Of a stretch of DNA of 64,000 bases, positions 26,887-35,483 are shown one piece after another. A model generated the notes under the pieces. That model ran no database searches. It was not told where the DNA came from and saw only the letters and a list, made by a program, of their open reading frames with translations. The stretch is from contig NZ_MSDV01000053.1 of NCBI RefSeq assembly GCF_001931485.1, positions 1-64,000 of the forward strand, read 5' to 3'. Position 1 is the stretch's first letter; every line of letters begins with the position of its first letter. This DNA comes from Burkholderia sp. SRS-W-2-2016 (GTDB lineage: Bacteria > Pseudomonadota > Gammaproteobacteria > Burkholderiales > Burkholderiaceae). A program made the position numbers and the translations under genes.

Positions 26887-26915
26887 GCAGGAAAGCGTGC
26901 AAGACGCTTCCCTGC
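26887..26915. terminator. Bidirectional hairpin between convergent gntR and MFS genes
   Basis: Twelve-base arms GCAGGAAAGCGT (26887-26898) and ACGCTTCCCTGC (26904-26915) pair with one G-T-type mismatch around a five-base loop, followed by TCTATTAATT. A second short hairpin (AGCCGG/CCGGCT) follows near 26935-26955. The position between two converging stops supports termination in both directions. Confidence 0.6.
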
Positions 26916-26962
26916 TCTATTAATTCCCGCTCCAGCCGGCAGTAAGAGCCCGGCTCCGGATC

Positions 26963-28258
26963 TTACTCAACCTGTCGCTGCCGAAGCTTGAGGCCACCGG
27001 CTGCGGTCTCGACATCCTCACGCGGAGCAGTCACAAACACTGCCACCGCGATCGCCCCTGCCAACGCCACGCCCCCGCTCAACAGAAACGCGCTTTTGAA
27101 TACGTGCGTCCATTGCACGAGGAAACCCGTGATAATCGGTGCGAGAATCCCGGCGGTATTCGCGAGCAGGTGCATGAAGCCGCCCACGCCGCCCATCCGC
27201 TCAGGTTCGACGGTATCGAGAATGATCGCCCAGTACACGCTGAGCGTGAGATTCATGAAGAATACAGTCGTGCCCATCAGAGCAACCGCCGCGCCGACGC
27301 TACTTGCCGTGCCCGCGATCGCAACGCACACCGCCGCGACCAGCAAGCCGCCCACGATCACGATCTTGCGCGACTTCAGTGCATCGCCGGTCCAGCGATA
27401 AATCATGTCGGACGTGAGGCCGCCGAGCGCAATCCCCGCGAAACCCAGCAACCACGGAATGACGTTGACGATGCTCATCGACGACAGACTCAGGTGCCGC
27501 TCCATCATCAGATAGCTCGGGAACCACGAGAGGAAGAAGTACAGAATATAGGCATAACCGAAGTACGCGAGCGAAGTGGCCCAGATCGTCGGGCTCGTCA
27601 GATAATGACCCAGCGACATCTTCGGCAACGCTTTGGATTCCGTATGATCGACCTTCGCCTGCATCGAAGGCGAGACCATGCCGCGCGCCCAGCGATTGTG
27701 CTCGGGCCGGTCAGTCGAAAAGATCGACCACATCAGCACCCACAGCAGCCCGAACGCACCGATCACGATAAACGGAATGCGCCACCCCCAATGGAGCGCC
27801 ATCAGTCCGACGATCGGCCCGGCGAGCGCGGCGCCCAGTTGCAGGCCCGAATTCGCGAAACCAACGGCCGTGGTCTGCTCCTTGCGCTCGAACCAGTTGC
27901 TGATGATCTTGCTCGTGCAGGTCGCCAGCGGTCCTTCGCCTGCGCCGAATATGACGCGGATCACCAGCAGGCTCAGCAGGGTCGACGCTGCCGCGGTCAG
28001 TCCACAGAAAATCGACCACAGACCGATCGCAACGATCAGTACCCGCTTGGCGCCGAAGCGGTCCGCCGCATAACCGCCGACAAAGCAGAACAACGCATAG
28101 CCGACAAAGAACGCGCTAAAGACAATGCCGAGATGGGCGGCATCGAGCTGAAGATCCTTGGCAATAAGCGGTGCGGCAACCGAGAGCGCTGCGCGGTCGA
28201 GATAGCTGATTGCACACGCAAGAAACAGCATGAAAACAATAAACCAGCGGTACTTCAT
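26963..28258 (-). CDS. MFS transporter, anion:cation symporter (ACS) type
   Basis: The 431-residue, twelve-helix carrier begins MKYRWFIVFMLFLACAISYLDRAALSVAAPLIAKDL. The ACS-type loop motif GGYAADRFGAKRV follows helix 2. These symporters bring in organic anions such as hexuronates, galactonate and phthalate with protons. GGAGGAGAC a few bases before ATG 28258 defines the start; about 50 upstream in-frame codons are rejected. It is the last gene of the FAD oxidoreductase operon, about 170 bases after the CoA-transferase gene. It would import the carboxylate processed by those enzymes. Confidence 0.85.
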   Translation of the reverse strand: MKYRWFIVFMLFLACAISYLDRAALSVAAPLIAKDLQLDAAHLGIVFSAFFVGYALFCFVGGYAADRFGAKRVLIVAIGLWSIFCGLTAAASTLLSLLVIRVIFGAGEGPLATCTSKIISNWFERKEQTTAVGFANSGLQLGAALAGPIVGLMALHWGWRIPFIVIGAFGLLWVLMWSIFSTDRPEHNRWARGMVSPSMQAKVDHTESKALPKMSLGHYLTSPTIWATSLAYFGYAYILYFFLSWFPSYLMMERHLSLSSMSIVNVIPWLLGFAGIALGGLTSDMIYRWTGDALKSRKIVIVGGLLVAAVCVAIAGTASSVGAAVALMGTTVFFMNLTLSVYWAIILDTVEPERMGGVGGFMHLLANTAGILAPIITGFLVQWTHVFKSAFLLSGGVALAGAIAVAVFVTAPREDVETAAGGLKLRQRQVE

Positions 28259-28426
28259 GATTGTCTCCTCCTGATCCGCATCGGTGATCGGGATGGTTGG
28301 GCGGTTATCGACGCCGCGCGCCCGCGCGGCGTTGTACAACCTTGTTATTGAGTCTGGCGTGGTGCCCGGTCGGAGGCAATTTCTGCCGCACGTAACCGGA
28401 GCGGCCACGCCATTGCCGGTGCCGTT

Positions 28427-30031
28427 CTAGCCTTCGACGGCAGCTTCGGTCTGGTGAGCGACGTTGTCGATGAACAGCGATTCATGCATGAGCGGCAACG
28501 GGTCGAGGATATGAGCGGGCCGGAACGCCATCAGATCGAGTACGTCGCGGCGCACGTCGACGCCCGGAGCAACTTCGGTCAGCACGAGGCCGGCTGTGGT
28601 TTGCTCGAATACCGCGCGTTCGGTCACGACCAGTGCGCTCTGCCCCGTTGCCACGCCATTCGCGACCGGATAGGTTCGGCTTTGCACCGTATCGACGAAC
28701 TTGCTGACCTTGCCCTCTTTCACGATCCGCATACGGCCCGCGTCGTAAGCGATATCGAGCCCGCCGGTCGTGAATGAGCCCGTAAATACGAGCCGTTGCG
28801 CATTCATCGCGATATCGATGAAGCCGCCCGCGCCCGGGTTCACCTTGCCGAATTTGCTGACGTTGACCGTGCCATGCGAATCGTATTCGGCGAACGCGAG
28901 TGCCGCGAACCGGCACAATCCCCCGTCGATCACGTCGAATTGCGTGACGCCATCGAGCAGCGCCTGGGGCCGAAGATTCGCCGAAAACTGCCAGCCGTTC
29001 ATGACGATACCACCGTAAGAACCGTGCTCCGTCGTGAACCAGTAGTCGTGCGGGCGATTCTCCAGATCGAGGAGGCCCTGCTCCGCCATGATGAGCGGCA
29101 CGTCCGCTGCCGCGCCGAAGCCGAAAATCGACAGCTCGTGCTTGCGAACTTCGAGCGCCGCGCGACGCGCGATGACCTTGTCCGGGCCGAACGGAATCGC
29201 CGGCAAACGCGTCTGCACACCGGCCGGCCGCAGATATGACTCGTCGTACGGCGTATCGGTGCTCATCATCATGTGCGGATCGACGACGAGCGAGTCGACG
29301 AACATCCCCGGCAGGCGCACCGACGTCGCCGCACGCTCGCTACCGGGCACGATGCGGCGAACCTGCGCGATCACCCGCCCGCCGCTTGCCTTCGCCGCCA
29401 GCGCGAGCGCGAGGCTTGCGGAAACCAGCGGTTCGTCTTCGAACGAAAGATTGCCGAATTCGTCGGCGCTGCTGGCCCGGATGATCGCGACATCGATCGG
29501 CCAGCTCGGATAAAACAGCAGGTCTTCGTTGTTCAGCCGGATCTTCTGGATGAGATCGTCCTCGCAGCGGCTGGTGAACTTGCCGCCGCCGTGCTCTGGG
29601 TCCGCATAGGTGCCGAGCCCGACGCGCGTCATATAGCCGGGACTTCTGCGCGCGACTTCACGCAGCCAGTGCATCGATGCACCGATCGGCCACGAATACG
29701 CCTCGATCCGGTTCTCCTGAATCAATCGCATCAACGCGGGGCGCTCGCCGGTTTTCGGATTGACCGGGTTAATGTAGGAACCCGAAACGATGCGCTTCAT
29801 CAAGCCTTCCTGCGCGACGTGATCCATCCCGCGGATATCGACTGCATCACCGGTACCGCACGGGAAGTAAAACGTCAGATTGCGCGGTGCGCCCGTTTCG
29901 CGAAATCGCTTGCCGATCGCCGCGAGCGTCGCATCCGGCACAACCCAGCCGATAACGCCGACCGATGCGACGCTCTGGCCGTCCTGAATCGAAGCGACGG
30001 CCTGTGCCGCCGACATGATTTTCGTCATCAC
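28427..30031 (-). CDS. Family I CoA-transferase (acetate/3-oxoacid type, fused subunits)
   Basis: The 534-residue protein joins the two halves found as separate subunits in many 3-oxoacid or propionate CoA-transferases. The active-site glutamate lies in TTEHGSYGG (Glu335). The N-terminal half has VGVIGWVVPDATLAAIGKRF and SSADEFGNLSFEDEPL; the C-terminal half has GGLCRFAALAFAEYDSHGTVNVSKFG. It moves CoA from a donor thioester to an acid through a glutamyl-CoA intermediate. It overlaps the enoyl-CoA hydratase gene by four bases. With the MFS carrier it probably activates an imported acid. Family I is unrelated to the CaiB-type transferase of the neighbouring operon. Confidence 0.85.
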   Translation of the reverse strand: MMTKIMSAAQAVASIQDGQSVASVGVIGWVVPDATLAAIGKRFRETGAPRNLTFYFPCGTGDAVDIRGMDHVAQEGLMKRIVSGSYINPVNPKTGERPALMRLIQENRIEAYSWPIGASMHWLREVARRSPGYMTRVGLGTYADPEHGGGKFTSRCEDDLIQKIRLNNEDLLFYPSWPIDVAIIRASSADEFGNLSFEDEPLVSASLALALAAKASGGRVIAQVRRIVPGSERAATSVRLPGMFVDSLVVDPHMMMSTDTPYDESYLRPAGVQTRLPAIPFGPDKVIARRAALEVRKHELSIFGFGAAADVPLIMAEQGLLDLENRPHDYWFTTEHGSYGGIVMNGWQFSANLRPQALLDGVTQFDVIDGGLCRFAALAFAEYDSHGTVNVSKFGKVNPGAGGFIDIAMNAQRLVFTGSFTTGGLDIAYDAGRMRIVKEGKVSKFVDTVQSRTYPVANGVATGQSALVVTERAVFEQTTAGLVLTEVAPGVDVRRDVLDLMAFRPAHILDPLPLMHESLFIDNVAHQTEAAVEG

Positions 30032-30765
30032 TTCACCTTGAATTTCGAAAAGATTGCCTTGGCCGCGCCGCCTTCGCAGTTACGTGCGAAATGTCGTGAA
30101 GCCAGATTGTCGAGACGCTCGCCGTCGAGCGAGACGAAAGGTTCGAAGAATTGCTTTGTCGATGCCACCGCGGCAGGCGGCAGCGCGGCAAGCCGCTTCG
30201 CGAGCGCGAGCGCCTGCTGGTCAGCGGCACCCGGTTCGCTCAGATAGTCGGCAATACCGAGGCGGTGCGCTTCGACGCCATCCATTGGATCGGCCGCCCA
30301 GGTAAGCAGGCGCGCACGCACCGGCCCCACGCGGGCCAGGAGTGCCTGCAGACCCCAGGGCGGCAGCCAGCCGTTCGGCACTTCGGGAAGATGCCAGCGC
30401 ACATTGGATGCGCTCACAACGATATCGCACGAGATCGCCAGCACGAAGCCACCACCCAGTGCGAAACCTTCCACCGCGGCGATCACCGGCTTCGACAGAC
30501 TCGCAATCGAACGTGCGACGCGCGCGGTGTCCGACTCGGAATCGCACATCTGCTGAATCGACATCGTCGCGAGTTCTTTCAGGTCACTGCCCGAACAGAA
30601 AGCAGGTGCTGCGCCCGAGAGCACAATTGCACGCACTTCCGGATCGCGGTCGGCCTGCTGCAATGCCTGCCCGAGTTCGTCGATCGATTTGCCGTCGAGC
30701 GCATTGCGCCGTTCGGGCCGGTTCAACGTCAGGTGACGGACCTCACCCATGTTCACGCTAATCAC
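30028..30765 (-). CDS. Enoyl-CoA hydratase/isomerase family protein
   Basis: The 245-residue crotonase has LNRPERRNALDG (14-25), CSGSDLKELA (about 57-66), GFALGGGFVLAISCDIVVSA (about 99-118) and LPEVPNGWLPPWG at the usual active-site segment. The second active-site glutamate of classical hydratases is not obvious, so isomerase, lyase or hydrolase activity is equally possible. Coupled by overlap to the family I CoA-transferase gene, it is the second enzyme acting on the CoA thioester in this operon. It is clearly different in sequence from the crotonase at 11952-12746. Confidence 0.8.
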   Translation of the reverse strand: MISVNMGEVRHLTLNRPERRNALDGKSIDELGQALQQADRDPEVRAIVLSGAAPAFCSGSDLKELATMSIQQMCDSESDTARVARSIASLSKPVIAAVEGFALGGGFVLAISCDIVVSASNVRWHLPEVPNGWLPPWGLQALLARVGPVRARLLTWAADPMDGVEAHRLGIADYLSEPGAADQQALALAKRLAALPPAAVASTKQFFEPFVSLDGERLDNLASRHFARNCEGGAAKAIFSKFKVK

Positions 30766-30807
30766 TTACATCCCTCCTTGTAGACCTTTTCAGTCGCTGT
30801 CTCTCAG

Positions 30808-32145
30808 TTACAGATGTGCACCGTCGCGCCCAAGTGCATGACGTATTGCCTGCGGATCGACCCGACGGGGTTCGATGCCCTGCCGTACGGCAAGGGTGGC
30901 GGCATGACCGATCGCATGGCCGTATGAAAAGCACTGCGCCGTGACGCGGGCAGACGCCACCGCTTCATGTTCCGCGGACAGACACCGTCCCGCGACAAGC
31001 AGCCCCTCACCGCGCGACGGCACGAAACAGCCGTAGGGCACTTCGTAGTAGTCGTCGAGCACCCACTCCACCTTCGGCTTTGCTCCCGCGTGCAATTCGA
31101 TCGGCCACGGCGAACGCGCGATACCGTCGGAGAACTTCCGCGCGCCGACCACATCGCTATTCATCAGCTTTGCGACACCTTCGACTTGCCGCGTCTGGCG
31201 CACGCCGACCTGAACCGCGGTGTCGTTGATGTAAGCGTCCTCGCAGCCTGCTACGTAATCCTTAAGAAATTGGGCATACGCATGAACCTGTTTTCTGCCG
31301 TTCAATTCACCTTCGGTGAAATCGTCGTAGAAAAGCGGGTTGAGTTCGCGACCGTCGGAGCCTGTGATGCGCGTACAGTTGCAGAGGAGTTCGCCACGAC
31401 GTGTCGTCGGAAAGAGCCAGATTTTCGAGCGCGGCAGGTTGTCTCCGGCGAGCTGACGTTCGCGCAGCAGCGCCGAAATCGCTTCGCCCATGATCGTGTC
31501 GTCGCCGTAAGCGTCGGTAAAGCGCGCGACGTTCACGCCCTGCAACCTGAAAATCATCGTCGGATTCTGCACGCGAGTACCGTCGCCGATGAAGCTATCA
31601 AGGCCGGCCATCGCGACGAGGTCGGCGTCGCCGCTGGCGTCCACGGTGACACCAGCGCGAATCGTCAACGGCCCCTGCTTGGTCCACGCCGTCACTCCTT
31701 CGACCCGCTCGTTGCCGTCCAGCAATACACCAGTTGCAACCGCGTGATAAATGACCTTGACTCCCGACGCTTCCAGCAGGCTGTCGGCCGTATCGCGCCA
31801 GACCAGCGGGTCATGAACGCGCGTCCAGGTTTTCCCGTAGCGTACCGGCGCGGCCAGACCGCCACGCTGCTCCAGCGCATCGCAGAACTCTTTCGCAAAG
31901 CCGGCGACGATCGCCTCCGGTTTCGCGCCCGCCCGCTCGGTCGCGAGGTACATGCCGCACACCGTTCCCGAAAGTCCGGCAACTGCACCGCCACCGCAAA
32001 AACCATAGCGTTCTAGCAGGATCACCTTGAGCCCCTGCCGGCTCGCGGTAACGGCCGTTGCGACGCCCGCCGCGCCCCCACCTGTCACGAGTACGTCGCA
32101 TTGAAGTCCGTCAACAGACCGGACGTCGATTCCCGAATTTCGCAT
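30808..32145 (-). CDS. FAD-dependent oxidoreductase (PF12831-like)
   Basis: The 445-residue flavoprotein has CDVLVTGGGAAGVATAVTAS (16-35) and a GFCGGGAVAGLSGTVCG loop. GVTVDASGDADLVAMAG follows near mid-protein, and the C-terminus has EGLLVAGRCLSAEHEAVASARVTAQC. This layout is typical of the FAD-dependent oxidoreductase family PF12831, whose known functions are scattered. GGGAG about six bases before ATG 32145 defines the start. It is the first gene of a four-gene operon (then crotonase, CoA-transferase, MFS) and lies just behind a promoter with an extended palindrome. It probably performs the first oxidation of the imported acid. No signal peptide is visible. Confidence 0.8.
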   Translation of the reverse strand: MRNSGIDVRSVDGLQCDVLVTGGGAAGVATAVTASRQGLKVILLERYGFCGGGAVAGLSGTVCGMYLATERAGAKPEAIVAGFAKEFCDALEQRGGLAAPVRYGKTWTRVHDPLVWRDTADSLLEASGVKVIYHAVATGVLLDGNERVEGVTAWTKQGPLTIRAGVTVDASGDADLVAMAGLDSFIGDGTRVQNPTMIFRLQGVNVARFTDAYGDDTIMGEAISALLRERQLAGDNLPRSKIWLFPTTRRGELLCNCTRITGSDGRELNPLFYDDFTEGELNGRKQVHAYAQFLKDYVAGCEDAYINDTAVQVGVRQTRQVEGVAKLMNSDVVGARKFSDGIARSPWPIELHAGAKPKVEWVLDDYYEVPYGCFVPSRGEGLLVAGRCLSAEHEAVASARVTAQCFSYGHAIGHAATLAVRQGIEPRRVDPQAIRHALGRDGAHL

Positions 32146-32158
32146 CTGTCACTCCCAT

Positions 32159-32217
32159 TGTCGTCAACTGACATATCAGTTGACGACATTTGTACCGAGA
32201 CGAAATTAGTCTGTCAA
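32159..32217 (-). promoter_or_regulatory. Promoter followed by a 30-bp palindromic operator
   Basis: Read on the minus strand, TTGACA (32212-32217), 17 bases, then TACAAA (32189-32194) form a promoter for the FAD oxidoreductase operon. Immediately downstream lies a palindrome with perfect 13-base arms, TGTCGTCAACTGA (32159-32171) and TCAGTTGACGACA (32176-32188), around CATA. An operator at the transcription start implies repression, most simply by the GntR protein encoded at the far end of this operon. Confidence 0.7.
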
Positions 32218-32753
32218 TGATGAAGGCAGCAAGTGAGAGACGGCGGCAATGGAATAGACGCCCCAGGTGCCAGACGGGACGGGGGTTTGCAGGCGAAGAG
32301 ACCCGCAGAGCCGTGGTTTTCCCTGGTTCAGGCTGGCTCAATAAATCACTTAGCCAAAGAGTCCCGTGCTCTTTGACGTGCGCAAAGTTTTATTCGGCTA
32401 AGAAGCGCTTCTGTATGCGTCGGTTCACGCGTTCAGTAGAACTTCGCGAATGATGCGCTTGATGTATTGCTAGACCCGTGGTGCTAGGCAGTGCCCGGTG
32501 GCTGCCATTCAAAGCTGGGCTGTCAGTGCTACCGCGATGGGATAGCGCCTCGAATTTGTTGGCCCGGTTCGAGTCAGCGAAAGTAGACCTTACACGTCCC
32601 GAAAGAGGCGCCGTTCGTTGTTCCTCACAGTGGTACTCAAGCGTCCGCACTCGAAAACGAACGTTGACCGCGATCGAAAGCTTGCCTACCCTGTGGCGCA
32701 CCCGCTATTCCTCAGACGATACAGGCTTCGCGCTACACCCCGATACTGCTCTC
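32218..32753. other. Long spacer before the VanW-type gene
   Basis: Frames are open here on both strands, including an in-frame upstream extension of the VanW-type gene, but the translations are not protein-like and lack ribosome sites. A weak promoter candidate, TTGACC (32664-32669), 17 bases, TACCCT (32687-32692), could serve the VanW-type gene. I see no RNA gene. Confidence 0.4.
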
Positions 32754-34571
32754 ATGACGAACCCCGATTCCAGGAATTTGCCTACTCGTTGGACTACCCT
32801 TTGGCTCGAGGTTCGTAAATACCTGCTTTCAGGGCGTCGCATCGTTGAAGACTCGTTTGTGCCCGACCTGAGGCGATGGCGGCATGGACGGGCGCTGATC
32901 GATGCACCCATCGTTGCCCAGATCCGCAGCCCGTTATGGGACGAGGGACGTCCGGACGAGTTCCTGCTCCTCGCGGGCAAGGTGGAGAACCTTCGGATTG
33001 CCCGAGCCGCATTCCATGCTATCGAGGTGCCGCCGGGTGGCATCATGAGTTTCTGGCAGCAGCTCGGCAGGCCGGTTCGTCGGCGCGGCTTCGTACTTGG
33101 GCGCGAAATTCGGCATGGTTGTGTAGTACCCGCGATCGCCGGCGGCATTTGCCAGATTTCCAATGCGTTGCTGCGCTGTGCGCTTCAGGCGGGTCTTGAG
33201 GTTGTCGAGCGGCATTCGCACAGTGCGACGATTCAGCCCGGCGATAGCACTCCTACAGATCGCGACCAGGCCGATGCCACAGTTTCGTGGAACTATGTCG
33301 ATCTGCGCTTGCGCGACGATCACGCGTGGCGTATCGAACTGGAAATTGGCTCCGACGAAATGGCACTCACCATCCGCTCGCGCCGCCCGGAATGCAACAT
33401 TCCGCAACGATCTGCAAGTCAACGCTCGTTTCCAATTCACCATTCAGGAACACGGCCCACGGCACGCAGTTGTTTGACCTGCCAGCAGATTAGCTGTCAC
33501 CAGCACCGGCCGGATCTTGCCGGAAGCGAGTCGCGCTTTACGACAGAAGCATGGCTGCTGGACAGTTCCGTTCGAACACCTGAATTTCAAAAGTACCTTG
33601 ATGAACGCGGTGCGGATACCCCACGTGTCGTCCTCAAGTCGCCGACTCATCATGTTGGCGCGTTCCGACCCAAAAGCGTGCTGATCGCGGCGTACTGGCG
33701 CTGGCGTTTCCGGTTTCCCGGCCGCCACGGCATCCATGCGCGGCGACTCGATCATGCCGAGTCGCTCGCGCGTGCCTATGCGCGGACCTTGGCGCCGCAG
33801 CATGTCCGACTGATCGTCAGTCAAACCCTGCTGCCTTTTCTTTGGGAGCTTGGAGTACTCGCGGGGCGCCGCTATGAAGTCCTCGCGCACGCTCTTCCCA
33901 TGCGTGAAATCGAGTGCCGGCTCGATCGCGCTAACCGGCTGTGGCCCACCGAGTCCAGCCTCGCAATGTTTAGAGCTCCGGACGATCTCGTCCGCGCGGA
34001 ATTGGCGGCACTTCGACATGCTGCCCGGATCGTCACTGCGCACCCCGAAGTTGCGGCTGAAATCGCCAAATTGCGGCAGGAACCGGCGGACGGGGCACGA
34101 ATAAGCGTTCTGCCATGGGTCCTTCCTGCGCATCAGCCTATGCCGGCCGTCCCGGAAGATCGCAGTCGAAGAAAGATTGTGGTCATGCCCGCCAGTGCGT
34201 TGGCGCGTAAAGGAGCTCGCGAACTGGCTGAAGCCCTGCGCGGCTTGCCTTGTGAGCTTTGGGTATTAGGTACTGTCCCGCAGTCATGGTTTTCAGCCGT
34301 GAAGCCTGATGTTGTGAAGTCCATTGACCCACAGGAAGACTGGCTCGCACATGCCACGGTCGTCGTGCTTCCCGCGCATGTCGAGCATTCGCCTCGAGCC
34401 GCGCTGACTGCGATCGCTGCCGGGTTACCCGTCGTGGCAAGCACTGCTTGTGGACTGGACGGACTGCCTGGGGTGACGTCGGTGCCCGCCGGTGACGTCG
34501 AGGCTCTGCGTCGCGCCCTCTCCCCTTATCTGAGCGGCGCAGACGAGGCGTGCGCCCTCGACATCGAATAA
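32754..34571 (+). CDS. VanW-domain protein fused to a glycosyltransferase-like domain
   Basis: The 605-residue protein has an N-terminal VanW-like region (about 75-205). Its hallmarks are FHAIEVPPGGIMSFWQQLGRPVRRRGFVLGRE, AIAGGICQISNALLRCAL and GLEVVERHSHSATIQP. A Cys/His cluster follows (C240, C243, C248, H249/H251). From about 295 to 600 the protein resembles a GT4-type glycosyltransferase, with RKIVVMPASALARKGARELAEAL, a nucleotide-sugar-site-like HVEHSPRAALTAIAAGLPVVASTACGLDG and a C-terminal helix. VanW's role is unknown. Residues 205-238 read poorly and may hide compensating frameshifts. The start at 32754 lacks a clear ribosome site. Codon use looks less GC-biased than in its neighbours. 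Confidence 0.65.
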   Translation: MTNPDSRNLPTRWTTLWLEVRKYLLSGRRIVEDSFVPDLRRWRHGRALIDAPIVAQIRSPLWDEGRPDEFLLLAGKVENLRIARAAFHAIEVPPGGIMSFWQQLGRPVRRRGFVLGREIRHGCVVPAIAGGICQISNALLRCALQAGLEVVERHSHSATIQPGDSTPTDRDQADATVSWNYVDLRLRDDHAWRIELEIGSDEMALTIRSRRPECNIPQRSASQRSFPIHHSGTRPTARSCLTCQQISCHQHRPDLAGSESRFTTEAWLLDSSVRTPEFQKYLDERGADTPRVVLKSPTHHVGAFRPKSVLIAAYWRWRFRFPGRHGIHARRLDHAESLARAYARTLAPQHVRLIVSQTLLPFLWELGVLAGRRYEVLAHALPMREIECRLDRANRLWPTESSLAMFRAPDDLVRAELAALRHAARIVTAHPEVAAEIAKLRQEPADGARISVLPWVLPAHQPMPAVPEDRSRRKIVVMPASALARKGARELAEALRGLPCELWVLGTVPQSWFSAVKPDVVKSIDPQEDWLAHATVVVLPAHVEHSPRAALTAIAAGLPVVASTACGLDGLPGVTSVPAGDVEALRRALSPYLSGADEACALDIE

Positions 34572-34618
34572 CCGTCGCCACCGCTTTGACAGGTCATCGG
34601 CGATTGACGGCGCTCGCG

Positions 34619-35413
34619 TCAGGCAATCGCCGACACCCCAACGCCCCCCGCCAATTCAACCGTCACCTCGTCCCGCTCCCGAAACGGCGCCAGCGTAGCT
34701 TCGTCCGCCAGTGCCGACGTGATGAGCCGCCAGTCACGCAGCAGCGGCGTCCAGTGCTGCTGACGCGCGCGGCCAAGTTTGGTCGAATCGGCGAGCACGA
34801 TCACCTCCGCGGCGCGGGCGATGATGCACTCCTTCAGCCACGCCTGCTGCGCCGATGCCTCGCACAAACCGAATTCCGCCACCACGCCGTCGGCGCCGAG
34901 GAATGCCACATCGATCGTGAGCCGGCCCAAGGTGAGCTCGGCAATCGGCCCGAGCGTACTCATACTCGTGCTGCGCAACTCGCCGCCGATCAGCGTAAGC
35001 CGTACGCCCGGCGCGTTCGCGAGCGCCATCACCGCGAGCAGGTTGTTGGTGACGACATGCAGATCCGCACGCGTCGACAGATGGCGCGCAAGCGCGGCGC
35101 AGGTGGTGCCGCCGTCGAGCAGCACGGTCGCGCCTTCGCGAACATGCGCGGCGGCCGCCTGCGCAATCGCCTCCTTCTGTTCGCGTTGCGCGCCCTTGCG
35201 CTCCTCGAGCGACGCTTCCGGCTCGTGCATACCGACCTGCGCCGTTGCGCCGCCGTAAGTACGCACGAGTCGCCGCTCTTTTGCGAGCACCGTCAGGTCG
35301 CGCCGGATCGTCGCTTCCGACACCTCCAGCGCGGCGCACAACTCCTCGACGCTGGCGTCGCGTGCCCTGACAAATTCAAGAATGGCCTGATGGCGTTCGA
35401 TGGTCTTTTTCAC
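34619..35413 (-). CDS. DeoR-family regulator of the sugar-acid operon
   Basis: The 264-residue DeoR/GlpR-type repressor has a helix-turn-helix at about 17-55 (ASVEELCAALEVSEATIRRDLTVLAKERRLVRTYGGA). Its sugar-phosphate-sensing domain includes TVLLDGGTTCAALARHL, VVTNNLLAVMAL, GGELRSTSMSTLGPIAE and FLGADGVVAEFGLCEAS. DeoR proteins are released from DNA by phosphorylated sugars, here probably the 4-phosphate made by the kinase gene. It is the fourth gene on the strand, 64 bases after pdxA2. Twin palindromes upstream of the permease gene are its likely binding sites. Confidence 0.85.
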   Translation of the reverse strand: MKKTIERHQAILEFVRARDASVEELCAALEVSEATIRRDLTVLAKERRLVRTYGGATAQVGMHEPEASLEERKGAQREQKEAIAQAAAAHVREGATVLLDGGTTCAALARHLSTRADLHVVTNNLLAVMALANAPGVRLTLIGGELRSTSMSTLGPIAELTLGRLTIDVAFLGADGVVAEFGLCEASAQQAWLKECIIARAAEVIVLADSTKLGRARQQHWTPLLRDWRLITSALADEATLAPFRERDEVTVELAGGVGVSAIA

Positions 35414-35454
35414 TTCGTCAGCGGCGTCTCAAGGGGGTTCGATTCTACCCGACC

Positions 35455-35483
35455 CACTGAAGCACCTCAGCGTTGCTTCAGTG
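35455..35483. terminator. Hairpin across the pdxA2 stop codon
   Basis: Perfect ten-base arms CACTGAAGCA (35455-35464) and TGCTTCAGTG (35474-35483) surround a nine-base loop and include the pdxA2 stop. No T-run follows on the transcript, so it may be an intercistronic processing or attenuation hairpin that lowers deoR expression and not a full terminator. Confidence 0.4.
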
